Notes: generated from the sequence alone by a model not told the origin. DNA of 64,000 bases from Corydoras sp. C115 (GCA_019802505.1 JAFMOC010000088.1:392001-456000); one strand, 5' to 3'; positions 10,175 through 21,724 are shown, counted from the stretch's first letter. Numbers and translations: made by a program.

Positions 10175-11124
10175 CAGTGCATCCAGAAAGTATTCACAGC
10201 GCTTCACTTTTTCCACATTTTGTTACGTTACAGCCTTTGTATTACATTAATCTCTTTCCTCAAAATTACTACACAAAATACCCCATTATGACTATGTGAA
10301 AAAAGTTTTCTTGAGAGTTTTGAAAATTTATTAAAATTACAAAACAAAGAAATCATATTTACATAAGTATTCACAGCCTTTGCTTAATACTTTGTAGAAC
10401 CACCTTTGGCAGCAACTACAGCCTCAAGTCTTTTTGAATATGATGCCACAAGCTTAGCACACCTATCTTTAGGCAGTTTTGCCCATTCTTCTTTGCAGTA
10501 CCTTTGAAGCTCCATCAGGTTGGAAGGGAGACGTCTGTGCACAGCCATTTTCAGATCTCTACAGAGATGTTCAATCGGATTCAAGTCTGGGCTCTGGCTG
10601 GGCCACTCCAGAACATTCACAGAGTGGTCCTGAAGCCACTCCTTTGAGATCTTGGCTGTGTGCTTCAGGTCGTTGTCCTGCTGAAAAATTAACCGTCGCC
10701 CCAGCCTGAGGTCAAGAGTGCTCGGGAGCAAGTTTTCATCCAGGATGTCTCTGTACATTGCTGCATTCATCTTTCCCTCTATCCTGACTAGTCTGCCAGT
10801 TCCTGCTGCTAAAAAACATCACCATAGCATGATGCTGCCACAACCATGCTTGACTGTAGGGATGGTATTTGCCTCGTGATGAGCAGTGCCTGGTTTCCTC
10901 CAAACATGACGCCTGGCATTCACACCAAATAGTTCAATCTTTGTCTCATCAGACCAGAGAATTTTGTTTCTCATGGTCTGAGAGTCCTTCAGGTGCCTTT
11001 GGACAAATTCCAAACGGGCTGCCTTGTGCAGCCCGTTTACTAAGCAGTGCCTGGCCACTCTGCCATACAGGCCTGATTGGTGGATTGCTGCAGAGATGGT
11101 TGTCCCTCTGCAAGGTTCTCCTCT
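10175..11124 (-). mobile_element. Tc1-like transposon, 3' half, inserted in gypsy-3 gag
   Basis: The left end CAGTGCATCCAGAAAGTATT is a known fish Tc1 terminus and follows a TA dinucleotide at 10173-10174. The right side stops without a TIR at GGTTCTCCTCT (about 11124), where gag sequence resumes, so the 5' part with the DNA-binding region has been deleted. Confidence 0.88.
10384..11058 (-). pseudogene. Tc1 transposase C-terminal domain with one nonsense codon
   Basis: One frame from 11058 down to 10384 carries the whole DDE catalytic core: SDET (first Asp), FQQDNDLKHT (second Asp) and SPDLNPIEHL (Glu), with 34 residues between the second Asp and Glu as in Tc1. The only break is an in-frame TGA at 10819-10821 in IMLW*CF, where related proteins have Gly. 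The helix-turn-helix region is absent. It is much better preserved than the neighbouring Tc1 remnants and therefore probably younger. Confidence 0.87.
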
Positions 11125-12178
11125 AACGCCTATGGTTAGATGGACGTTTCAATGAGCGTCACCGCGAACACCTTTCCCGGGACCCCATTCGCTCTACCAC
11201 CTCGTCAAGGTTGCTGTCAGCTCCTCCGAGTGCCGCTCTCCCCTCCGAACAGTAGGCTGGGCCCGAACCCATGCAGCTGGGCTGTGCCATGCTAACGCCC
11301 GAAGCACGCATCACACGCAGGGACCTGGGGCTTTGCTTTTACTGCGGCGGAAGAAATCACCAGGTGAGGAAGTGCCTGATCCGCCCAAAAGAGTCGACTC
11401 GGCAGTAGGACTTGGGGTCCTGTCGAGTCCTACTCTAAAACCCCAAGTCCTTCGACTTAGCCTCCCTACAGTATTCTCCTTCCAGGAGAGGAGAGTAACC
11501 GTCAATGTCCTTATAGATTCTGGGGCAGAGGAGAATCTAATAGACATTGACTTTGCTAACAATTCTGGTGTTGCGATCACTCCATTAGCCTCCCCTCTTC
11601 ACACCTTGGTGTTGGATGGCAGACGACTCTCCCCTATCACACACCGCACCTCGCCCGTCTGTTTGATGATGGAGGGAAACCACCAGGAGGAGATCTGCTT
11701 CACGGTCTTCCAGTCTCATGAATATTTTGGGCTATCCGTGGCTATGCAAACACAACCCCCACATCTATTGGGTCAATGCCCGGGTCCTCACGTGGGGGGT
11801 CTCGTGCCACTCCTCTTGTTTACATGCTGCAGCTCCCCACAGCAACACACCAGACTCGGGCAGCCCTGGTTTAGCAAGGACAAGGCTTGCCAGCTTCACA
11901 GAGTGTATGACTGTGCCATCAACCTCCTTCCAGGGGCTCCACTTCCGTCCAGCCGACTCCACCCCTTGTCACATCCAGAGAGGGAGGAAATGGAGATTTA
12001 CGTGTCAGAGTGTCACGCCACAGGACTGAGCCAGCCCTCAACATCAGAGATTCCTGGGGTTTGCTAATTTCTACCGGCATTTCATCAGAAACTACAGCAG
12101 CATAACTTCCCCACTCACGTCTCTCTCTTCCACTCCTTCCAGCCAGTGGCGCCACTCCTCCAGCGCGAGCTTGACCAT
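11125..12178 (+). pseudogene. Gypsy-3 gag end, zinc knuckle, protease and broken RT
   Basis: After the Tc1 insertion the gag C-terminus resumes and shows a CCHC zinc knuckle, CFYCGGRNHQVRKC (about 11335-11375). A retropepsin with the catalytic triad in LIDSGAEENLID follows at about 11512-11545, then the stretch before RT (CAINLLPGAPLPSSRLHPLS). The RT catalytic core is missing: after GLSQPSTS the sequence jumps to FANFYRHFIRNYSSIT, the end of RT, in another frame at about 12060. Homology stops near 12178. No integrase and no 3' LTR follow. Confidence 0.83.
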
Positions 12179-12295
12179 GAAGTTGTAATAATGTAGTAGT
12201 AGTTTAACAGAAAAAAGTTGACATATTTTATGTAATTTATCCTTTTTTACATGCATTTATCATATCATATTATTCAACTTTTTATTTTGTTTCAT
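12179..12295. other. Short AT-rich spacer
   Basis: No feature visible between the gypsy-3 end and the LTR-like piece. Confidence 0.4.
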
Positions 12296-12620
12296 GATCA
12301 GTTCTTTGTGTCCTCTATTTGACCTTGGCTTCTGGCCAAAATATGTTTTGCATAGCAACCGTTCGAAGGAAAAAGTTTAGTAGACTGGTTCTTAGAAATA
12401 TACGATGTCTCGTTTCACTTCCCTGACTGTCTGACTTCTGTGACCACATCAAATTAACCAAAATTCCTTGTTTTTCTACTCTGTACCTATATAAATAAAG
12501 CTGTTACCTATAATAAATGAAGCTTTAAGAATCAACACTTAGTTGTGACGGTTTCTTGGTTCTTCCCAAGCGCTTGACCCAGTGGCACTCAAAGGGCTCC
12601 AGCATCAGATCAAAAGGGAG
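12296..12620 (+). repeat. LTR-like piece related to 41606-41925
   Basis: ACCTATATA, ATAATAAAT, GATCAACACT/AATCAACACT, a GTTGTGACGGTTTCTTGG-like block and a CAGYATCAG motif occur in the same order in both places. A TATA-like box followed by AATAAA and a short GC-containing stretch suggests LTR R/U5 sequence. No terminal repeats or coding part were found, so the type of element is unknown. Confidence 0.4.
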
Positions 12621-12659
12621 TGCTCTGCTCAGCCAAACCTGACTGAAAGATCATGATAT

Positions 12660-13011
12660 CTGACAAAATCCATCCAATCTGACTGAGCTTAAGCTGTTTT
12701 GCAAAGAAGAATGGGCAAATATTTCAGTCACTAGATGCAAAGCTGATGGAGACATACCCTAAAAGACAAAATTGCTGTAATTGCAGCAAAAGGTGGCTTC
12801 ACAAAAGTATTGACTCAGGGGGGCTTGTTTTTTATTTGTAAAAAAATGTTTTGAATCATGTATAATTTTCTTTCCACTTCATAATTGTATACCACTTTGT
12901 GTTTGTCTTTCACATTAAATTCCAATGAAATATGCTTCTGTTTGTGGTTGCAATGTGACAAAATATGGTTCAAGGGGTTCAAGGGGTATAAATACTTTTG
13001 CAAGCTACTGT
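12660..13011 (+). mobile_element. Tc1-like transposon, 3' end
   Basis: Encodes the transposase C-terminus (LFCKEEWANISVTRCKA), then the typical 3' region, and ends with AATACTTTTGCAAGCTACTG, a Tc1 terminus related to the one at 10175. A 10-bp GGTTCAAGGG duplication sits at about 12968-12987. Confidence 0.82.
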
Positions 13012-13089
13012 CCATATACATATAGTAAGCATACCGATGAAGGTAGAAATGCTAGATTATTCCTTTTAGGAAAGGAGACTCAATATTTA

Positions 13090-13398
13090 GGATGGCACAG
13101 TGACTTAGTCTTTAGCAGGTTTACTTCTCAGCGCTGCGGATTCCAGCTTCAAATCCCAATCTAGGTGGAGTTTCCATGTTCTCCCAATTTTTCTTTTCTT
13201 TGGGTTTTCCGGTTTCCTCACACAGTCCTAAACATGGATTTAAAGTAAATTCAATGCTCTAAATTGCCCCATTAATTGTGTAAGTGAGTGTGTGCCCAGC
13301 GATAGATTGGCACCCTGTCCTGGGTGTTTCTGCTCAGCACATGAAATGTTCTCCCCTGGATGGACTAGTAGAGGATTAAGCAGAAGATGAATAAATAA
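13090..13398 (+). mobile_element. tRNA-SINE, full length, diverged
   Basis: Begins with the tRNA-like head (GTGACTTAGTCTTTAGCA, a mutated A box), has a decayed B box, and ends AGAAGATGAATAAATA. AATATTTA at 13082-13089 and 13399-13406 is a likely target duplication. Confidence 0.85.
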
Positions 13399-13406
13399 AA
13401 TATTTA

Positions 13407-15150
13407 ACAGTTGTAGCTGTAAGCTGTAACATTCAATGTATATTCCTTCATCTTCAAAAAAAAAATGTTGGTTTAAACTTGAAGCTATAGGCTGACATTT
13501 ATTATTGTCCTTTTTTTTACCTAATTAAGAAATTACCTGACTTTTAAAAGTCCATAGCATTTTGAAGAACACCAACTCCAACCAACACCAATCACAAATA
13601 CTGATTCCCTATTAAGATCTTAGCAGGGATAACTAGGTGGCATACAAATACTCTCCACAGCCCAATCCCTATACTCTTACTTATCTTTCCTTATTTCCTG
13701 TTACCTTTCCCTATTTCACATGTGCCTATAGTCGGGTGTGCACCCAGTGTGTGAGATAAGCAGCAAACCTGTGATGAAAGGCTTGGTTTGGTCATCATTG
13801 AATGGCAGTGAAGTCTATATTACTTTAGAGGGAGATAAAAGACTACATACAAGACAGCTGGGAAGGGGTCATCAAACATGACCGAGTCTGTATTGTGCCA
13901 AGACCAATCCTACTGAAGGCAGTCTTGATTTCCCCCTAGGCCAGGTGCCATTTCCCCTTGAATAATTCTTATGAGTGATCTGACCAGTTCTGCCTTGGCC
14001 TTTGTTTCTGTTTCTTTCTTACTTGCCATGCTTTTCCCTTTTCCCATCTGGGATTGTTTTAGCCTTAATGATTAAATTCTTTACAGCAATGTTAAAATTG
14101 GAATACTTTAAAACTCTATAATTTCACCATGTACTCTAAAAAATAAACTTTTCCATATAAATTAGTAAGGCCCGTGGGTAAAGGTCACAGTGCTTTCCAG
14201 AATAGTGTTCCAAACTTCCAAACAGCAAAACAGCCTGATGTCTAAGTGATATTTATTACATAAACACAAATTTGTACAATAATAATACCAACATAATAAC
14301 TGTTGATATTAAAGATTTTCATCATTTCTGTGGTAAAGTGAAAGTTAACCTAAACATAAACAGATAAAACATTACATTACTTTCATTACATTAATGCTTT
14401 GCATCTTGTGAAATATGTCACATATTACATAATTTATGTAACTATACTGTATATTTATGGAGTAACCACACCACAGTGTTTTATAAAAAATATTTTTCAT
14501 TTGAATAACAATTTTGAAACAAAACCTCTTTATTATTGTGCCAATTTAGATGATATACAAAAATGTAACTGAAATGACGACTTATTGACCCCTGTACTGA
14601 GAATATAGACATTTTCCTCTCTTTAAGAATGCAGACTTTTAAAATTACAACAAATGAGAGGTATAGTATATTTCCTGTGTTGTTAACATAGTCTAACATA
14701 GTGTACAATCTCCAACAAATTTATTTTAATTTATTTTAAAAACTATGCTATTTGAATGAGGAATTTATAAAGGTAACTGTATCTAATGAACTTCTCTCAC
14801 CTTATCATTGGCTTGGTCTTATTGATTTAGAGATCACATCATTAACCTTGGAGCCAAGAGATTCATCATGAAGTTAAACATTGGTTTCTCTTTAATGAGA
14901 CTAAAGACTGAATTGCTGAAGTGTGGTATTCTTTTTCAGTATTTGCTCCCTGTTGTTTGTGATAATAAGATGAAGCATGATTCATTTTTAATGAGGGACC
15001 CAAATGATCCGGCCCTTGAGCCTTTTGCATCTTTGTTCTAATTAATAACCATTTTGTTCACTTTAAGGCATTGAGTTAAAATGAAGTTAGAAAAAATGGA
15101 TGATTATTGTTTGTAATTGTTTTAATCAATTGTTTTTTGTAAACACACAG
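13407..15150. other. Unique AT-rich DNA, possible conserved element near 14780-15100
   Basis: No gene or transposon recognised. From about 14780 the sequence becomes compositionally complex without simple repeats (for example CCAAATGATCCGGCCCTTGA), just upstream of the exon-like segment at 15151. This could be conserved non-coding DNA, but only cross-species alignment can tell. Confidence 0.25.
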
Positions 15151-15181
15151 CCACCATGGAAGCAAACTACAGCTTCAGTAG
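15151..15181 (+). other. Candidate short coding exon with strong Kozak start
   Basis: A T-rich tract and acceptor (ACACACAG at 15143-15150) precede CCACCATGG, an optimal vertebrate start context. ATG 15156 opens MEANYSFS, and a donor-like AG|GTATT sits at 15180-15186 before any stop. This is a plausible 5' coding micro-exon of a host gene, but no partner exon is identifiable in the window. Confidence 0.25.
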
Positions 15182-15303
15182 GTATTATGTTATTCAAGTT
15201 CAAATTATCTGAATAGTGGATAATAAAAAAATTTACTAAAATTGTATATGGGACATGATTTGGGTAGTAAAACAAATGCAGAACCCAAATTAAAGAAAAT
15301 TAG

Positions 15304-15304
<1 letters not shown>

Positions 15305-15360
<56 letters not shown>
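15305..15360. repeat. (TA)n microsatellite
   Basis: Pure TA run of about 56 bases next to a SINE fragment. Confidence 0.95.
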
Positions 15361-15362
<2 letters not shown>

Positions 15363-15414
15363 TCTAGGCTCTTTTTTAAATAATTAACTATGGGTTTTCT
15401 AGACATATCACAAA

Positions 15415-15478
15415 ACCGGACACGGGGACAACATGGAAACTCCACCCAGATGCTAACCACTAAACCGCCGTGCCACCC
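15415..15478 (-). mobile_element. tRNA-SINE 5' fragment with internal deletion
   Basis: The reverse complement shows GGCACGGCGGTTTAGTGGTT (A-box region) joined directly to ATCTGGGTGGAGTTTCCATG; the B-box segment between them has been lost. Confidence 0.75.
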
Positions 15479-15819
15479 ATGATTGTACATATGTCCAATG
15501 CTCAATTCACTGCATTGATTTGTTAATTTACTTAAAATATTCCAAATTCCAAGACAGACACAGGATTAGAATGACATACACATGCAAAGATAGTTCTAAA
15601 TTATGTGATTGTTAATGAATTAGAACATGACCAGTTTAAAGATGATAATATTGTGTGTACATATTGATAATCTGTTAACCTACACATCTGCATCCTTACT
15701 ATTATTACACTTAATAAATTTCATTGAATGAAGGTATGTATACTTCCTTTTTAATATCCATAAATTTATAAAAAAAAAAAATAATAATAATAATAATAAA
15801 GAGAAAAGGAAGACAACTT

Positions 15820-15893
15820 CGTCCTAGGGTAGAATTGAACCACCATCCTTTCAATTAACACCTGAACACATTTACCAATTGCACCAAAGAGAC
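15820..15893 (-). pseudogene. tRNA-Asn(GTT)-like pseudogene
   Basis: On the minus strand this 74-nt segment follows the vertebrate tRNA-Asn layout without gaps. It has a GTCTCT start, an A-box region GGTGCAATTGGTA, and a 5-bp anticodon stem (TTCAG/TTGAA, one wobble) around loop GTGTTAA with anticodon GTT. The T arm is GGTGG-TTCAATT-CTACC (B-box-like) and the end is GGACG. The acceptor stem is weakened to about four pairs and several D-arm bases are changed. A CCTTTT run follows within 20 bases, then (TTA)n. It is probably a decayed tRNA gene or retroposed tRNA; no SINE body follows. Confidence 0.7.
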
Positions 15894-16200
15894 GAATGCC
15901 TTTGCTGAGTTGCTTGAATCCTATGCCAGTGTGTCTAATACATCAGATTCTACATAATGGTAAGCCAGATTTGTTTATAAATTCAAACCAATGAAGTAAA
16001 AATTTATTTTAAAAACTACTGGCCAAATACTAAACTGGACAGAATAGGAGTACTCAGTATTAATATCACTTTACAAGAACATTATTAGGAAACAATGCAA
16101 AAAGGAAAGAACAAAAAAAATAAATCCTGTGTCCATATACCTGATAGGTCATACTGTGCACCATTATGGACACTGACAAACTGAGAATAAGAAAGGGAGA

Positions 16201-16204
<4 letters not shown>
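15894..16204. other. Non-coding stretch, nothing identified
   Basis: AT-rich, no repeat or coding signal seen. Confidence 0.4.
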
Positions 16205-16241
<37 letters not shown>

Positions 16242-16272
16242 CGAGAGAGTGAGAGAGAATAAGAGAGCGAGA
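16205..16272. repeat. (GA)n microsatellite, imperfect
   Basis: Purine run of GA units with AA and GC interruptions. Confidence 0.92.
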
Positions 16273-17710
16273 ACGGAGCAGGGAACTGTTTACTAGAGGA
16301 GGTGTTTCTATTCAGGAACACAGCAGGGAACCTGTTTACTGCTTTTATTGGAGTAGCAAGGAGTTCTGTGCCACAAACCGCACTTCTCAATGAATAAATC
16401 ACTTCCCTGCTGCTCTAAAGGTAGAGCGATTGTGTCACTAGATGGGGAAAAGAAACTGTAGTTTTAGTCTTTCCTCAACTAATTATAACATGTACATAAA
16501 TGGCTGCTCTATTCTTATATACCGAGCTTGTTTACTTATTAACCTTTTTTTGTTGACAAGTGACACATTTCTAACATTTCTAGTTTTATGAAAGCCAATC
16601 ACACATATGATCTCTTACCTTGTGCAATACTTTGTTATTATTAACTGCCAGTACATTCAAACATAAATACATACGTTTGGAAAGTATATTGTTTTCTCGG
16701 GTACTTGTTTTTGAATTGCTAAATTATATATTCATAAAAGCCAAGCTTGTTAATTAGTGGTTTTGCACTCATTCATGGTGTAAACACTGATCTGAGTCCT
16801 TGTGTCAGGATGTCCAACAGTTAGGGTTTTACACCAATTAGTAGTTGTTCAATGTATAACTTTCCAGATTCCATTCAAACCGTGGTCTCACAGCTTTCAC
16901 AATTAAACTTTAATTTTCACTCTTTCTAACCAGTTTTATTGTTCTGAAAATGTATTAAACTATGTGTTTTATTCTGTTTTTTAGATGCAGAACATTTTTC
17001 ACTACTCTTTCCCAGATCTCCTTTTAGAGATCGTTTATTCTTCTTTAGTTATTGCAGCACTGCAGATCACCGTTTTTTTGTTTCTAACTCCTCAGAAGCG
17101 TAATTCAATTCACTTTTTAATATTTTGTTCAACATAATAACTCCACTGTCACCTAGACATCCTACAATCCACCATCCTATGCTTGTACAGTAACCAATTT
17201 TTTTTTTTTCAGGTTTTGTCTCCTGCACAAAATCTAAGCCGCTTTTGTGCTCCTTTCACCACTTTCTAAAATATGTGTTCACTATAGCCATTGTTATCAA
17301 TTTTGCACAATTTATAACTACTTGCCCGTCCACGTTTGTATCCCTGACACTATTTCAATTTAATACCTCCTCATCAAGTCTCTTTATCAACTCATCCATT
17401 ACATTAGATTCACAACTTTCTACTCTTGGGGTACCTTTAATCAAACTTCATTTAAGTCCTTACACTTACATTTACATTTATACTTTTCTGCCTCTCTCTC
17501 TTCAAAAAAACATTTATCCCCATATTCTCCTATTCCTCGGTATGAAAATCATCATTTTATTCCATATTTTTGATTTGACACACTTCTTACCCTGCATGCC
17601 CTTCCTGATGCAACCCTTCCTGTTTATCAAATCTTGGGACAGAAACGGAGTGCTCTCATACAACCATTCCCAATGGCTGGATCACTAAATTTCTTTGAAT
17701 ATACTAGGGT
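16273..17710. other. Non-coding stretch, pyrimidine-rich in its second half
   Basis: From about 16990 to 17640 the plus strand is C/T-rich and carries short frames of low-complexity Phe/Leu/Ser content. No domain or repeat family was recognised. Confidence 0.35.
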
Positions 17711-17985
17711 AGGGGGGGGTTCCCTATGCCAGGGGATAACGTTTTGTGCCCTGGAAAGATAAACCCAGGACAGGGCGCCAATCTATCACTGGGCACACTC
17801 ACTCACAGAGACGCACACATAAACACACACTATTTGGGGCATTTGGACTGTGGGGAAAACCATACGTACACAGGAAGATAATGAAAATTGCACCCAGATT
17901 GGGATTCCTACCTGTGTCTCAAATGCTGACTCCTAACTCTAAATGAGAGGCAAACATGCTAACACCTAAGCCACCAATTTGCCCC
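17711..17985 (-). mobile_element. tRNA-SINE, near full length
   Basis: Reverse-oriented copy with the CCAGGACAGGGCGCCAATCT box, the CCCAGATTGGGATTCCTACC region around the B box, and GCTAACACCTAAGCCACC (A box). It lies head-to-head with the next SINE. Confidence 0.87.
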
Positions 17986-18021
17986 ATCTTAAAAAAAATA
18001 AAAGAGAAAACATAAAATAAA

Positions 18022-18359
18022 ATGGCGGCACGGTGGCTTAGTGGTTAGCACGTTTGCCTCTCAGCGCTAGGGATTCCTGGTTCGAATCCCCATCTGGGTG
18101 GAGTTCTCCCCATGTCCGCGTGGGTTTCCTTTGGGTTCTCCGGTTTCTTCCCACAGTCCAAAAACATGGATCAAGTCAATTGAGTTCTCCAAATTGCCCC
18201 ATGTAGAGTATGTTTGTGTGAGTGAGTGTGTGCCCAGCGATAGGTTGGCGCCCTGTCCTGGGTGTATCTGCCCAGCGCCTGAAACATTCTCCCTTGAATG
18301 TGCATGGGGAACCCTACCGCGACCCTAATAGGATAAAGCGGAAGATAATAAATGAATGG
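18022..18359 (+). mobile_element. tRNA-SINE, full length
   Basis: Intact pol III boxes: TGGCTTAGTGGTTAGC (A) and GGTTCGAATCC (B). The 3' end GCGGAAGATAATAAATGAAT is followed by a likely target duplication, ATAAAATAAA, present at 18012-18021 and 18360-18369. Confidence 0.92.
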
Positions 18360-18369
18360 ATAAAATAAA

Positions 18370-19441
18370 GTTTTGGCAAATGTTTTTGTTCTGGTTTTCA
18401 ACTTTAACTTGGTGTGGTCAGTGGTAAACACATTTACTTTTGTTTTCTTTAATCAAATTGCTATATTACAATTTATAAATGAATGTGTTACTATCCAAAC
18501 ATCAAAGGTCTAAACAAGAATCAGTTGCATTCAGACTAACTGGATTCAGACTAAAAGCACAGAACATATGGATGAAGCATTTGTTCAGGCTACATGTGTC
18601 CTTCAAAAAGACTCAATCCTCTTCCAGAGCCAGATGTGTCCGTGCTGCCAGTTCAGGAATGTATATCATTTATCTCTCTTTACCTCAATTGCTGCTCTTT
18701 GGTTTACATTTTCTTTAGTTTTCCCTCTCTTTAAGACAGGCTAATGAATGAGCACTACCTCAATCTTGTTAATTTGTTCTGTCTTTCATCCACTCCTATT
18801 AGACCACTCTGTCTTGCTCTTTCTGTCTGATGCTGCAGGCAGATGCTCCAGGACCCAAGAGGGAAAGTGTGTCTGTAATATAAATGCCTTAATGAATCAC
18901 CCCAACTGTGCTAGCTCTTAGTGCCAAGCATCACATCTGCAAACCTCTCAGTGGCCCACAGCTAGTCATCATCCCAAAGAGAAAAACAGCATTTACCTAT
19001 TTCAATGTTTAATCCTGCATGATTATAGAGACTACTTGGATATTATACTGCACATTAGTTTAATCTAAAAAAAATGCAGTTGTGACATTTGACCATTTGC
19101 TTTCATAAAAACATTTAAAGTTTATTATAAGTCATTGTTACTTTACCACCTCAAATAGTAATCATTATCTAATATGTTTTCTAGACCAGAAGGATAGATA
19201 TTTGCTTTTCTCATAAACAGTTTTTTAAAGTGATTTTTAGTTTTTATTTTATTATGTGAAGCACAGTTATGGGAGTTGTAAATTAAAAGACACATGTCAT
19301 AGGTTTACTTAGCAATTGGTAAAGACTTATTATTATTAAGTGACAATAAATGTCTGCTGACACTGTTCCATTCAATATATCGAATCTGGCACACTCTTAT
19401 TAGTGAGATCAGACAACGGGATGGTTTAGGAAAGTACTTAG
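18370..19441. other. Unique DNA, possible conserved element 18720-19010
   Basis: Between about 18720 and 19010 the sequence is complex and free of repeats (for example CAGGCAGATGCTCCAGGACC), unlike the AT-rich flanks. No open frame supports a gene. Confidence 0.25.
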
Positions 19442-19541
19442 ATTTACATTTAGTCATTTAGCAGACACTTTTATCCAAAGCAACTTACAAATGAGAAGAC
19501 CACAAGTCAGTAGTTAAGGGAGAACCCAGCTACAATGTAGA
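19442..19541 (-). mobile_element. L2 LINE 3' tail (5'-truncated copy)
   Basis: The reverse complement ends GGATAAAAGTGTCTGCTAAA then ATGACTAAATGTAAAT, matching the 3' end of the L2 copy at 47090-47167. Confidence 0.85.
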
Positions 19542-21712
19542 ATTTTCAAACCTGATCATTATCCTATCCTGCACCCCACCCCTTTTTTTTCAGAACATCA
19601 GGTGTGTTTTCAGTTTTTTATTAAAGATGCCAAGTGACTCCACCTAACAGACAGAGTTGGGAAGATCGTTGCATGCACCCAATTATTATTGTAGATGTAA
19701 TGTCATCTAGATAAGCTGTTGTATATGCCTTGTGAAGGCAGATGATTTTTTTCCATGACACAGTGTCGACAACATATCGAGCACACTTAACAGCCTATCT
19801 GAAAGCATTGAAAAGTGATTTATGTCAGACATTCCGTTTTCCCGCAGGGCATGATCTGCAAATTTCCTTTTGTTAAATCCAGTGTTGAGTAAATTTAACC
19901 AACCGATTAAACATTATTTGATGCAAGGTATGGGATATGTTTATGTGTACTTTTCTGTGTGGTTTATGTGTATGGGAAACTTAAGCATTGTGGCCATGGG
20001 CTATGTTATCTCAAATACCTTCTTTAAGTATGTACAGATAATTAGGATGGCAGTATTCAATCACCTCTGGTCTCAATGTAGTGTTATATAAGATCTGTGT
20101 AACAGGGAAAAAACACAATGACACATCTGCAACTTGAGAAAATAAAAGGTGGACACCACAAGGGAATGGGATATAATTAGCTGTTACCTCCAATTCCCAC
20201 TCTTCCTTCTCAGGAACTACTGTATGCCATCAATGCCACAATAACTACCTTCCTCTATGGCTTTCATAAGGATAATACCCATTCTAATTAATGGAATCCT
20301 TTCTTCTTCTAATCCCCAATGAGAGGAGTATGCAATTGTGGAAATGCCACACCACAATGAAAATAATAGCTTACATGTAATGTTATAATACCAAAAGTCA
20401 GGTGTCTTTATATAATAAAAAGGTTAAAATATGTCACTTATGTAATACAATATGATAGAAGTATTGTGATGTACTCTTTTTTATGTGTTTCCCTTGCTAT
20501 GCAGTGTATAACAGTGTCTAGAACCTGCTATGCAGAAATGGCTATATGTTGGCATTGGACACAGATGGTTCAGAAACTCACTTGCAATGGCTGGTGCAGG
20601 TATTGCAGGTATTCTGTTGATCTTCATTGTATGTTGTCAGCATTACCTGGAATGGCCCTGTTCACCTGGGTTTGTTACACCTCATCCATCATTACCACAA
20701 AAACTTATGGCTATTAGGTTGTGTAGCTTTCTTTTTGCTTACACTGACAGCTTACACTGACCTTAACTTGTCTGCGGATTTAACCCTGAACAGAGGAGAA
20801 GATTGCACAAAAAAAGCATTGCCTCATCAAACAGTGACGTTTCTGGAAGTAGTTGTTGTAATGGACCCTGTTGAAGTAAAAAAAAAAGAATATCATAAGG
20901 AATGATTCTCATTTTTATTTGCATTAACACTATAAGTAATGCTTTGGTACAGGGCTGTTCTTCATTTGACCAGTTTCAGGTACTTTCTAGAAATAGTCTT
21001 TTAATTCTTTTAAAATTTTTAAATTATTGTCTTTGTTGTAACATTATTGAAACATTTGGTCCACACCTTCCAGCTCTAAAAATTCAGAGAGTAGTTACAT
21101 ACTTTGATAGTCTCCTTCAATTCATTCTCTAATGATCAGGACCCTCACAGGACCAATATAAAGCAAGCATTATTTAGAAGATGGATGGCTTCACATACCC
21201 TAATGTGCTGGTTATGTCTTCATGCGTGTTTTACCGATATGAGTAGATGTGATGCAGTACTGATGCTAAAATTTTTAAGCTCTTCATTGACATTGGAGAA
21301 TTAGAAATAATTTACCAAGAAAAATTTCCTACCAACAGCAATCGTGTAGGCAGTGTAATGCAAGTCCAAATAAATAAAGAAAACAGTGCTGCAACAAACC
21401 GTCACAACCTGTCAGTGTCACGGTCTGGAAAGACCAATTCAAGAGTTGATGATGTTTTTAATGCAGAAGACACAGGGTGAAATCAGACAAAGCCACATCA
21501 CAACACGAGAATAATGCATCAATAAATTCTCAGAAATACAATTATGCTGAGTTCCAACAGCGGGATTACAAATGATGATCACGTGACAGTACACACAGCT
21601 GAAACATCATAAAACTGCATTATCCGTCAAAAGAAAGGAATTACACAATAAACAGTAATAGCTGCACAAGATTACATAGGAATAGTGGTAATACCACCAA
21701 AGTCCAGGAGAA
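19542..21712. other. Mostly unidentified DNA with an unassigned open frame
   Basis: Apart from the hydrophobic frame at 20466-20905, no feature was recognised. GTCACGGTCTGGAAAGACC near 21419 and the following 180 bases look like repeat DNA, but I could not match a family. Confidence 0.35.
20466..20905 (+). other. Unassigned region with a membrane-segment-like open frame
   Basis: In one frame from 20530, MQKWLYVGIGHRWF is followed by AMAGAGIAGILLIFIVCC, which looks like a transmembrane helix. Another frame then carries WLLGCVAFFLLTLTAYT and an acidic/basic tail to 20905. The two frames overlap, as if one frameshift had split a membrane protein. I do not recognise the family. It could be a pseudogene, an exon pair or chance. 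Confidence 0.2.
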
Positions 21713-21724
21713 GGTGCTAAACCA

